Part shown: one piece after another, positions 18,531 through 25,958 of the stretch
How positions within the stretch are numbered: position 1 is the first letter of the stretch
How the letters are laid out: every line of letters begins with the position of its first letter
From: CAYFFO01 sp964342485
Lineage (GTDB): Bacteria > Chloroflexota > Dehalococcoidia > Lucifugimonadales > CAJWER01
Assembly: GCA_964342485.1 (NCBI GenBank)
Contig: CAYFFO010000017.1
Coordinates: 1 to 45,961, forward strand
Reading direction: 5' to 3'
Length of the DNA stretch: 45,961 nucleotides
Position numbers and translations under genes: made by a program
Notes under the pieces: model-generated
Told to the model about the DNA's origin: nothing
The model's database searches: none
The model's input: only the letters and a program-made list of their open reading frames with translations

Positions 18531-19616
18531 TTGACAGAAGTAATGTTATGGGGCCCGCCTGTTGTTCCATCTGATCCTCTTGACCCTGCATTTCGAAGTG
18601 ATATGGAAACGTGGATGCAAAAATGTGTAAATTCTGGGGTTAAAAGAATCATTGGTGGAGATAGAACCCTTGTACTTACCGAAGTAGCCAGAAGTAATAA
18701 TATAGACGTTCATCCATATGTGAACTTTAATTCTTTCCCGCGTCATGGTTCTGCTAGACAGAGTTATGGTTGGTCACTAGATTTTTTGAGGCCTGATGTT
18801 GATGCAGCTGAAGCAAGAGAAATTCTGGATCGCTGTCGTCCTATTTACGATGACCCGAAGATAAACACATCAATTACCGATTTTGCCAGTAAACACCCAG
18901 AATTTAGAAGCCTTACTAGGGATAGGTCTTATACATTACAACCTGATCAGGACTTATATTTGAGCTTGGCTTTCCCAGAAGTCAGGCGTGAACAAACACA
19001 GAAATTTATAGATGATCTTGAAACAACTGACGGTAGTGGTATTCAGGTTGAGTTCGTTCTAGGTAACGAGGATGAAAATGGAGTCGTGACCTATGGATAC
19101 GAAGATGCTGTTGTTGAAGAGTTCAAAAGTAAAACTGGAAAAGATCCTTTTTCTATTCCAAATGATGACCCTGATTGGATGCAGTTTAGGGCAGATTATA
19201 CAACCAGGTATTTAATTGAATTGAGGGATGCTGTTAAAAAGACCAAGCCTGGAGCTGTTTTTTCTGCCACATTGATAGCTGGTGAAGCAGATGATTACAT
19301 CAAATTGCTTCATGATTGGCCTGCATGGGTTGAGCAGAACGCAGTTGATGAGATCTTTTTCTGGTTTCGTACCAACTCGAATTTGAAAGATCTTGAGCGA
19401 CAAATAAAACATGCAGCTGATGTTGTAAACGGTCGTTGCAAGGTTGTAGCAGAGCTGTCTTGTTACCATCCAAACAGCTTCCAGACACCGGAATTGATGT
19501 TAGAGGCTGGCAGAATAGCAAAAGATAATGGAGCTGATTCAGTTGGTATATATAGAACACATGGTGTTGAGCAACTAGATTTTTGGCATGTCTTAGAAAG
19601 TTTTAGCAAAATGTAA
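18531..19616 (+). CDS. GHL10-like TIM-barrel protein, function unknown
   Basis: A 361-residue soluble protein with no signal peptide. Alternating beta/alpha segments (VKRIIGGDRTLVLTEVAR, IDVHPYVNFN, IQVEFVLGNED, PGAVFSATLIAGE, CKVVAELSCYHP, GADSVGIYRTHG) suggest a TIM barrel. The stretch DPDWMQFRADYTTRYLIELR resembles the helix seen in family-10-like glycosyl hydrolases (GHL10). I could not identify the catalytic acid pair, so hydrolase activity is only a guess. TTG 18531 follows AGGAG (18520-18524) by six bases and is chosen as the start. It leads a unit that continues into an ABC importer. Confidence 0.6.
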   Translation: MTEVMLWGPPVVPSDPLDPAFRSDMETWMQKCVNSGVKRIIGGDRTLVLTEVARSNNIDVHPYVNFNSFPRHGSARQSYGWSLDFLRPDVDAAEAREILDRCRPIYDDPKINTSITDFASKHPEFRSLTRDRSYTLQPDQDLYLSLAFPEVRREQTQKFIDDLETTDGSGIQVEFVLGNEDENGVVTYGYEDAVVEEFKSKTGKDPFSIPNDDPDWMQFRADYTTRYLIELRDAVKKTKPGAVFSATLIAGEADDYIKLLHDWPAWVEQNAVDEIFFWFRTNSNLKDLERQIKHAADVVNGRCKVVAELSCYHPNSFQTPELMLEAGRIAKDNGADSVGIYRTHGVEQLDFWHVLESFSKM

Positions 19617-19679
19617 TAGACGAATAAATTAAGATTAGATTATTTCAATCTAAATGATCCAAATTGATCTTAAGGTCGA

Positions 19680-19702
19680 TATGTGGGCAAAGGATCCACA
19701 TA
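19680..19702 (+). other. 7-bp hairpin in leader of binding-protein gene
   Basis: TATGTGG (19680-19686) and CCACATA (19696-19702) are perfectly complementary around a nine-base loop, in the 163-base spacer before the binding-protein gene. A second AT-rich inverted repeat, TTAGATT/AATCTAA, lies at 19635-19653. No T run follows, so these are not classic terminators. Confidence 0.45.
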
Positions 19703-19779
19703 GGATCCCGGGAAAAACCGGAACTGGGTTCATTTAGAGTTTTAAGCCAAAGAAGAAAAATAATTGGAGGAAAAATACA

Positions 19780-21444
19780 GTGTATAAATTTCTAAGAGTA
19801 ACTTTACTCGCAGGAATAGCTGTTTTACTGATAGCAGGCTTAGCCTGTACTACAGTAGAAACGGTTGAAGTTCCTGTCGAGAAAGTAGTAGAAAAAATTG
19901 TTGAGAAAGAAGTTCCTGTCGAAAAAATCGTCGTTCAAGAGAAGGTCGTTGAGGTTGAAAAACAGGTACCGGTAACGGTAGAAAAGCCTATCATCCGATA
20001 CGTGGAGACAGCCAAACAAGACGTATATCCTGACACAATGACGATAGCTGTTGGCGCTTTGCCAGTGACCTTGGTAGGTAATACCATACCGTCATTGCAG
20101 AGTAGGCTTTTCTCAAGGCTCATGTACGGACAGCTTGCTGCCCTTAATGATGCCACGGGACAGGTTGAGCCTGAGCATCTTGAGTCAATGACTCTTATTG
20201 ACGACACAACAGTGGAAATTGTCCTTAAAAAGGGCATAGTTTTCCATAACGGTGAGACCTTAGATGCAAACGGTCTAAAGAAGTCTTTTGACCTTTTGAC
20301 CAACGCAGATCCTAAGCAATTCACATGGAAGTTTACCGGATTTAAGGATTACACTGATACTGGAACTGTTGTTGATGACTATACAATGCGGTTTACTTTG
20401 ATTGCACCAATCGACAGATGGGCAAACGCATTCACTTTCATGCCTCTCGCTCCGAAACATCTTGAAGCAGTCGGTTTAGACGGATATATTGATGATCCTG
20501 TCGGTACCGGCCCATACAAGTTTGTTAAGTGGGAACGTGATAATCACATCACTCTTACCCGCTGGGACGATAGTCCTGCTGCCAAGAAGCCAGTCATTAA
20601 GAATGTAGTTCTCCGACACGTGCCGGAAGCTGCAGTTAGAGTAGCCGGACTAAAGGCTCGAGAGTTTGACCTTATTGCTGCCACACCACCTGAAAATGTT
20701 CCTGGACTCATCAAAGATGGCTTCAACATTTTTGTTGGTGACAGCATGCAGAGTATGTACATTGGGTTTAACGTATACGGATCCAATGAGTATACTTCCA
20801 ATAAGAAGGTCAGACAGGCTCTTCTCTATGCAGTAGACATGGATGCAATGCACAAGACCATCGCCGGTGGGTACGGTTCCAGGCTTGATTGCCAGATCGT
20901 TGCTCCAGGTGGATTTGGGTATAACGCAGACATCGAGGGTACCTATACTTACAACCCAGAAAAGGCTAAGAAGCTTCTTGCAGAAGCTGGATATCCTAAT
21001 GGGTTTACGCTTGTAGGTTCTACAACTGCTGGTAGATATTTCCGTGACAGGCCACTCTTGGATGCAATCGCATCCCAGTGGACTTCCATTGGAATAGACG
21101 TAAACATGCAGCATCTTGAGTCATCAGAGTGGCTACAGCTACTCATAAATGGAACTCTTCCAGATGGGTTCATGAATATTGGTCTCAACTGGTACCTCAG
21201 TGACAACACCACAAGTATGTGGGGAGCAAAGTCAGACGAGGCTTTTGTTGAAATGAGGGCTGAAAAGAGTAAGATGGCTGATCCTGTAGCTCGTGAAGCA
21301 AAGGTTAAAGAGATTGCAAAGTATATTTGTGACGAAGCGCAAGCTCTTCACGCCTATACTATCCCTTCAGTCTTTGCATACAGTTCAAAGCTACCTGGCA
21401 TTACGTCAACCAAGTCTTTTGAATTACAGATACCTACTGAATAA
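19780..21444 (+). CDS. ABC transporter substrate-binding lipoprotein, family 5 (oligopeptide type)
   Basis: A 554-residue extracytoplasmic solute-binding protein. Signal peptide with lipobox AGLAC (C23), then a long Val/Glu/Lys linker (about 26-71: VEVPVEKVVEKIVEKEVPVE), typical of Chloroflexota binding proteins. The SBP_bac_5 fold follows, with VEIVLKKGIVFHNGE, DDPVGTGPYKF, VRQALLYAVDMDAM and NPEKAKKLLAEAGYPNGF. The ligand may be a peptide or an oligosaccharide; family 5 binds both. Start GTG 19780 is preceded by GGAGGA. By eye it uses more AAG, ATC and ACC codons than its neighbours, which suits a highly expressed protein. Two permeases follow. Confidence 0.92.
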   Translation: MYKFLRVTLLAGIAVLLIAGLACTTVETVEVPVEKVVEKIVEKEVPVEKIVVQEKVVEVEKQVPVTVEKPIIRYVETAKQDVYPDTMTIAVGALPVTLVGNTIPSLQSRLFSRLMYGQLAALNDATGQVEPEHLESMTLIDDTTVEIVLKKGIVFHNGETLDANGLKKSFDLLTNADPKQFTWKFTGFKDYTDTGTVVDDYTMRFTLIAPIDRWANAFTFMPLAPKHLEAVGLDGYIDDPVGTGPYKFVKWERDNHITLTRWDDSPAAKKPVIKNVVLRHVPEAAVRVAGLKAREFDLIAATPPENVPGLIKDGFNIFVGDSMQSMYIGFNVYGSNEYTSNKKVRQALLYAVDMDAMHKTIAGGYGSRLDCQIVAPGGFGYNADIEGTYTYNPEKAKKLLAEAGYPNGFTLVGSTTAGRYFRDRPLLDAIASQWTSIGIDVNMQHLESSEWLQLLINGTLPDGFMNIGLNWYLSDNTTSMWGAKSDEAFVEMRAEKSKMADPVAREAKVKEIAKYICDEAQALHAYTIPSVFAYSSKLPGITSTKSFELQIPTE

Positions 21445-21467
21445 GTTGGTATAAGTTAGTTCTTATA

Positions 21468-21502
21468 GTCGGGCGAGCGGCAAATTAAGCCGCTCGCCCG
21501 AC
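21468..21502 (+). other. Perfect 13-bp GC-rich hairpin between binding protein and permease genes
   Basis: GTCGGGCGAGCGG (21468-21480) pairs exactly with CCGCTCGCCCGAC (21490-21502) around a nine-base loop. It begins 23 bases after the binding-protein stop and ends 33 bases before the permease start. No U tract follows, so it is more likely an mRNA-stabilising or partial-attenuation structure that raises binding protein over permease than a full terminator. Confidence 0.85.
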
Positions 21503-21535
21503 ATCCAAAAAACATAGGAAGATTTAGAGAAGTAA

Positions 21536-22471
21536 ATGAGTGCTTTTATTGTCCGAAGAATTCTTCAAGCTATATTGGTTGTTTTTGCAGTAACCACCCT
21601 CGTTTTTTTTCTTATAAGAGTTTCTGGTGACCCAGCGAGTCTGGGTGTTAGCCTAGATGAGAATAGGACATATGCAGAGATTCAGGAGGAATACCAGCAA
21701 ATTCGTAAAGAGATGGGATTGGACCGCAATATAATGCTTCAATATATCCTGTTTTGGGGACGGACTTTACAGGGAGACTTCGGATACTCCTTCCGTTATG
21801 GTGTACCTGTCGTGAAACTGATAGGTGAACGTTTACCTAATAGTGCAAAGCTTGGTGCTGCAGCGGCTCTCATGGGTGTGTTTTTTGGATTACCATTGGG
21901 AATCTTTGCTGCCTTGAATCGCGGAACTGTTCTTGATAATTTAACGACCACGGTAGCGGTTTTTGGAGTAGTAGTACCTCAGTTCTGGCTTGGCATAATG
22001 CTTATTATTATTTTTGCTGTTGAACTTGGTATTTTACCGACATCAGGTACGGGTAGCTGGAAACATATAATTTTGCCGGCATTTACTTTATCTACTGGTT
22101 TAATCGCAACGGTAGCCAGGATGTCTCGTTCGGGTATGTTAGAAGCCTTGAGCCAGGACTATATTAGAACTGCCAGAGCCAAAGGGCTTTCTCAGAGGCT
22201 TGTAATATTTAGACATGCTTTGCGAAATGGAAGCATTTCGATAATAACAGTTGTTGTATCTTCGCTCCCCCATTTACTTGGTTCTGTTGTAGTTGTTGAA
22301 GTTGTGTTTGCATGGCCCGGAGTTGGGAACCTGATGGCTCAATCGGTTTCAAACAGAGATTACCCGGTAGTCTTTTTAGATGTGATACTTTTCGGAGCCG
22401 TTACGGTATTCATATTTTTTCTTATGGATTTGATATATGCATTTGTAGATCCGAGGATTAGACACCGATAG
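21536..22471 (+). CDS. ABC transporter permease, DppB/OppB type
   Basis: A 311-residue inner-membrane permease with six helices. It has the N-terminal family motif FIVRRILQAILVVFAVTTL and a large loop after helix 1. The cytoplasmic EAA-type loop reads EALSQDYIRTARAKGLSQR, which contacts the ATPase. It is the first permease of a type I importer with the binding protein upstream. The next permease starts 41 bases downstream. No ATPase subunits follow. Confidence 0.93.
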   Translation: MSAFIVRRILQAILVVFAVTTLVFFLIRVSGDPASLGVSLDENRTYAEIQEEYQQIRKEMGLDRNIMLQYILFWGRTLQGDFGYSFRYGVPVVKLIGERLPNSAKLGAAAALMGVFFGLPLGIFAALNRGTVLDNLTTTVAVFGVVVPQFWLGIMLIIIFAVELGILPTSGTGSWKHIILPAFTLSTGLIATVARMSRSGMLEALSQDYIRTARAKGLSQRLVIFRHALRNGSISIITVVVSSLPHLLGSVVVVEVVFAWPGVGNLMAQSVSNRDYPVVFLDVILFGAVTVFIFFLMDLIYAFVDPRIRHR

Positions 22472-22512
22472 TGGCATGATGAAGGTATTGAATTTTTTTC
22501 AGTGAGTATTAA

Positions 22513-23424
22513 ATGACTAATTCGATAAATATTTTGGAAGATATAGAGGTGCGAAGTTCGAAACCTAAAATTAGTATTTGGCGAAAGCTGTGGGTCAATA
22601 GAATAGGAGTCCTGGGCCTCATACTTTTGGTTTTCTTCACTACAGCTGCCCTTGCCGGACCCTTTCTGCCTCTCCAGGATCCTGTACGCGTCGATTTTTC
22701 CAATACATATGCTAAGCCTGTCTGGATAGATTTTGAAAATGGTTCTGGATTTTTGGGTAAAGATAATCTAGGTAGAGATATTTTCAGTAGAGTTATCATA
22801 GGATCTCGAATTTCATTGCTTGTGGGTTTTTCCGCAGTCGCAATTGGATTGGCGGCAGGTATTTGTTTAGGACTTGTAGCTGGTTACAAGGGCGGTCTAA
22901 CTGACGATATAATAATGCGTATAGCTGATACCCAGACAGCAATTCCTTTTCTTGTTTTATTAATTGCTGTCATTGCTTTTCTTGGTGGAGGATTAATTAA
23001 CATAATTGTATTTATTGGGATGGGTAGCTGGATTGGTTTTGCCAGGTTGATACGTGGTGAAGAATTGAGCATTAGAGAACGGGACTATGTTCAGGCAGCT
23101 CGTGCCTTGGGCGCAGGTGATATCAGAATAATGTTTAGACATATTTTGCCTAATGCTTTCCAGCCGGTGATAGTAGCTGCAAGCCTTAGTTTTGGTGGGG
23201 TTATCATCACCGAAGCTTCACTGAGCTTTCTAGGATTTGGTGTGTCATCAGCTGTTCCTACTTGGGGTAAGATGGTTTCTGATTCTAGGGATTACGTGAC
23301 TGTAGCCTGGCACCTTAGTGTATTTCCAGCAGTGGCTATAATGCTTGTTGTACTTGGAGCCAATTTAACTGGAGACTGGCTTAGAGATGTTCTCGATCCG
23401 AGGTTAAAAGGTCGCCAAGGATAA
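22513..23424 (+). CDS. ABC transporter permease, DppC/OppC type
   Basis: A 303-residue permease with the OppC-type N-terminal cytoplasmic segment and first helix (VLGLILLVFFTTAALAGPFL). The FLGKDNLGRDIFSRVI signature follows, and the EAA loop is RERDYVQAARALGAGDIRI. It ends WLRDVLDPRLKG, the family C-terminus. It pairs with the DppB-type permease. The gene is convergent with a class V aminotransferase 62 bases on, so the transporter operon ends here without dppD or dppF. Confidence 0.93.
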   Translation: MTNSINILEDIEVRSSKPKISIWRKLWVNRIGVLGLILLVFFTTAALAGPFLPLQDPVRVDFSNTYAKPVWIDFENGSGFLGKDNLGRDIFSRVIIGSRISLLVGFSAVAIGLAAGICLGLVAGYKGGLTDDIIMRIADTQTAIPFLVLLIAVIAFLGGGLINIIVFIGMGSWIGFARLIRGEELSIRERDYVQAARALGAGDIRIMFRHILPNAFQPVIVAASLSFGGVIITEASLSFLGFGVSSAVPTWGKMVSDSRDYVTVAWHLSVFPAVAIMLVVLGANLTGDWLRDVLDPRLKGRQG

Positions 23425-23440
23425 TTGTCATCTATGACAA
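23425..23440. repeat. 16-bp palindrome between convergent genes
   Basis: TTGTCAT, two bases and ATGACAA form a perfect short palindrome directly after the DppC-type stop. The two-base loop makes it a poor RNA hairpin as written, and no T run follows, so any terminator role is doubtful. Confidence 0.3.
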
Positions 23441-23486
23441 ACTAGATGTTTGTATCTGATCATCTTCGTTATTAGTTGCAAATATG

Positions 23487-24680
23487 CTATTTGGTAATAC
23501 CCAGTCTAAGTGATTCGATTAAATGTGATATTTCTTCCGGAGTATTGAATCCTGCCACAGAGATTCGCATTCCCATATGATCGGGTATTAATGGAGCGTT
23601 TAACCATTGGCCTTTTACAAGTATGTCACGTTCTTTGTCTAACCAGCTAACAAGTCCTTGTAGTTTTTGCTCTCCGTAACCATCGAAAGATAGTGTGGTT
23701 ACTCCAGCTGATTTACCAGGTTCTAAAGGTGTGAGAACGTTCACACCAGGTGTGTCTAACATTGCATCTCTAAGTGTTTTAGACAGGACTGACACATGAT
23801 CCCTGATTACGTCTGGTCCAACACTTAACATGGTCCTTGCTGCTTCTCCAAGACCGATTACAATGGCATGATTGTAAGTACCAAGTTCTGTTCTAGCAGG
23901 TGCAGTTGGCTTTGCAGGTTCGGAACCCGGTTTGGACCAAGCACCTATGTCTGATTTGAAATATGGTCTGAATGTGTCTATTTGATCGGGAGATACCCAT
24001 ACGTATCCGCTCCCAGTTGGTCCAAGGAGCCATTTTGGTCCCGATCCAATTAAATAATCGCACCCTAATGACTGGACATCCACTGGGAATTGACCTATGG
24101 ATTGAGCCGCGTCTACTAACACAGGGACTCCCTTTTTATGTGCAATCTCTGTAGCTTCTTTAACAGGCAATATTCTACCGTTAGGTGAAGCGACATGACT
24201 TATTAACAGCATCTTTGCTTTTTCTGATATAGCACCGTCTAAGGATTCAAGAAATGCTGCGTCACTTTCATCCCCTTCTACTACCTTTACTTTTACTCCT
24301 CTCTCCTCCTCAAGGCCACGAGATGCATCTGCTGTACTTACGTGTTCAAGAGAAGTCGTTACAAATTCATCACCCTGTTGCCAGTTCACACTTCTAAGGA
24401 CCCGTTGCATTGAACGCGTAGTATTCATACCAAGGCCAAGTTCATCTGGCTTAACATTTAAGAGTTTAGCCAGATTGTCTCTTGCCGATTCTTCTTTTTC
24501 CATCATCACGGCTTTTGTAGCTGGCCTGGCCGGCCCATGAGTTGCTTCATATTCCATGGATTCTCGTACCGCTATCAAAACTGAGGAAAGCGTGGGACCG
24601 TAAGTTCCGGTTTGGAAGTACGCTACTTCGTTTGTCACGGGTAGCTGTTTTCTGAAATCGGCCAAAGACATTCTTTCCAA
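23487..24680 (-). CDS. Class V aminotransferase-fold PLP enzyme (cysteine desulfurase/epimerase-like)
   Basis: A 397-residue PLP enzyme of the class V fold. Markers are NTTRSMQRVLRSV, SHVASPNGRILPV, VDAAQSIGQFPVDVQSLGCD with the PLP-contacting Asp and Gln, and the Schiff-base lysine in IGSGPKWLLGPTG. An active-site cysteine loop such as that of SufS is not evident, so an isopenicillin-epimerase-like or lyase role is as likely as desulfurase. The TTG at 24680 is about eight bases after AGGAG and is preferred to ATG 24671. It is divergent from the second PLP gene across a sequencing gap. Confidence 0.83.
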   Translation of the reverse strand: MERMSLADFRKQLPVTNEVAYFQTGTYGPTLSSVLIAVRESMEYEATHGPARPATKAVMMEKEESARDNLAKLLNVKPDELGLGMNTTRSMQRVLRSVNWQQGDEFVTTSLEHVSTADASRGLEEERGVKVKVVEGDESDAAFLESLDGAISEKAKMLLISHVASPNGRILPVKEATEIAHKKGVPVLVDAAQSIGQFPVDVQSLGCDYLIGSGPKWLLGPTGSGYVWVSPDQIDTFRPYFKSDIGAWSKPGSEPAKPTAPARTELGTYNHAIVIGLGEAARTMLSVGPDVIRDHVSVLSKTLRDAMLDTPGVNVLTPLEPGKSAGVTTLSFDGYGEQKLQGLVSWLDKERDILVKGQWLNAPLIPDHMGMRISVAGFNTPEEISHLIESLRLGITK

Positions 24681-24707
24681 TGTTCATCTCCTGTTGTTTA
24701 TTATGTT

Positions 24708-24807
24708 NNNNNNNNNNNNNNNNNNNNNNNNNNNNNNNNNNNNNNNNNNNNNNNNNNNNNNNNNNNNNNNNNNNNNNNNNNNNNNNNNNNNNNNNNNNNN
24801 NNNNNNN
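24708..24807. other. Assembly gap (100 N)
   Basis: Exactly 100 N, so probably a scaffold join of unknown true length. It hides the divergent promoter region and the N-terminus of the following aminotransferase. Confidence 0.99.
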
Positions 24808-25863
24808 TTGGAAGCTCATGAAGCGATGGGTGAAATATTAAAGAAGGTAGGTAATACGCCTACTGTATATCCGGATACACAGGGTTACCCTCCTTTGCGA
24901 GACTACATCGTGGAACGTCTTGCAGAAAAACGCTCTATGGACTTCAGTCCTAATGATGTTCTTCTAACAGAAGGGTCAGGGCAGGCAATCCATTTTGTTA
25001 CTGAAGCACTAGTAGATCCAGGTGATGTGGTGATCGCGGATCATTTTGTTTATGGAGGAACATTGTGGTCTCTTAGAAGGTTTCAATCTGATATACGCGG
25101 TGTTTTAAGCGACGAAGATGGAATGATACCTGAGCTTTTAGAACAAACGATTGACAAGGCAATTGCTGAAGGTAAAAGACCCAAGATGATATATATGATT
25201 CCTACTTTTCAGAATCCACAGGCATGGACGATGCCAGTTGAAAGAAGGCGGGAGATAGTTGAAGTTGCCACTCGTAAAGGGGTTCCTATATTAGAAGATG
25301 ATGGGATTGCTGAATTTAGATTTGAAGGTGAGCACATACCCTCGCTTGCGTCTTTGGATGAATCTGGAGTTGTGATTCATACTGGTACATTTAGCAAAAT
25401 AATTGTTCCAGGTATGAGAATTGGATACTTGATAGCATCCCAGCAATTACTAGAAGCAGTAATGCCTATAAAAGGATCTAGAGGTGTCACTCAGTATGGG
25501 GCTTTAGCTGTTTATCAGTTTGCAACAACCAGGCTTGATGAACATCTGGTTGAGATAAATTCTATTCTTATGTCCCGTAGAGACGCTCTTTTAGAGGCTT
25601 TGGAAGACAATTTAGGTGATATGGCTAAATGGAGTTTTCCTGAAGGAGGCCTTTATACCTGGTTGACGATGCAAGAGGGTATTGATCTTGTTGATATAGC
25701 TCCTCGCGCAGCTAGCCAAGGTGTCACATATGATTTAGGAACAACCTTTGCAGTAGGGGATGATCCTGGTGGGAATAAGGCCAGGCTGTGTTTTAGTTAT
25801 AACAATGAGGATGAAATTCGAGAAGGGATTACCCGTTTAGCTAATATAATAAAATCTAGTTGA
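24808..25863 (+). CDS. Class I/II aminotransferase, N-terminus lost in assembly gap
   Basis: About 351 residues are readable. PDTQGYPPLRDYIVERL and LTEGSGQAIHFV are typical of the MocR/LysN-like (2-aminoadipate aminotransferase) group. IPTFQNPQAWTM replaces the usual QNPTG. LEDDGIAEFRF and the Schiff-base lysine in TGTFSKIIVPGMRIGY follow, then the C-terminal RLCFSYNNEDEI. The first several tens of residues, including the start codon, fall in the 100-N gap. No GntR helix-turn-helix is visible in the readable part, so a stand-alone aminotransferase is likeliest. The amino donor and acceptor are unknown. Confidence 0.87.
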   Translation: MEAHEAMGEILKKVGNTPTVYPDTQGYPPLRDYIVERLAEKRSMDFSPNDVLLTEGSGQAIHFVTEALVDPGDVVIADHFVYGGTLWSLRRFQSDIRGVLSDEDGMIPELLEQTIDKAIAEGKRPKMIYMIPTFQNPQAWTMPVERRREIVEVATRKGVPILEDDGIAEFRFEGEHIPSLASLDESGVVIHTGTFSKIIVPGMRIGYLIASQQLLEAVMPIKGSRGVTQYGALAVYQFATTRLDEHLVEINSILMSRRDALLEALEDNLGDMAKWSFPEGGLYTWLTMQEGIDLVDIAPRAASQGVTYDLGTTFAVGDDPGGNKARLCFSYNNEDEIREGITRLANIIKSS

Positions 25864-25928
25864 TTTAATACTTTAATGAACAATTAGAAAACCTATTCTT
25901 GTTTTACCAAGGTATGGAATCCATAGGC

Positions 25929-25944
25929 CTGCATTTGAATGCAG
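25929..25944 (+). repeat. 16-bp palindrome just before propeller B
   Basis: CTGCATT, two bases and AATGCAG form a perfect inverted repeat ending a few bases before the GAGAGG ribosome site of the gene at 25959. It could be an operator or could affect ribosome access; sequence alone cannot decide. Confidence 0.4.
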
Positions 25945-25958
25945 AGAGGTTGTAAATC

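Noticed and set aside
19635..19653. TTAGATT/AATCTAA repeat as terminator of the GHL10 gene
   Set aside because: Only one G-C pair in the stem and no T run; not enough for an intrinsic terminator.
19854..19995. Near-repeats in the DNA as a CRISPR or tandem-repeat array
   Set aside because: The similarity comes from the VEK-rich linker codons; no spacer/repeat regularity and it is in frame in a clear gene.
20650..21114. 154-residue minus-strand ORF opposite the binding protein
   Set aside because: Antisense shadow in a gene with biased codons, which lengthens false frames.
24547..24819. Minus-strand ORF spanning the N gap
   Set aside because: Most of its length is N or the antisense/out-of-frame part of real genes.
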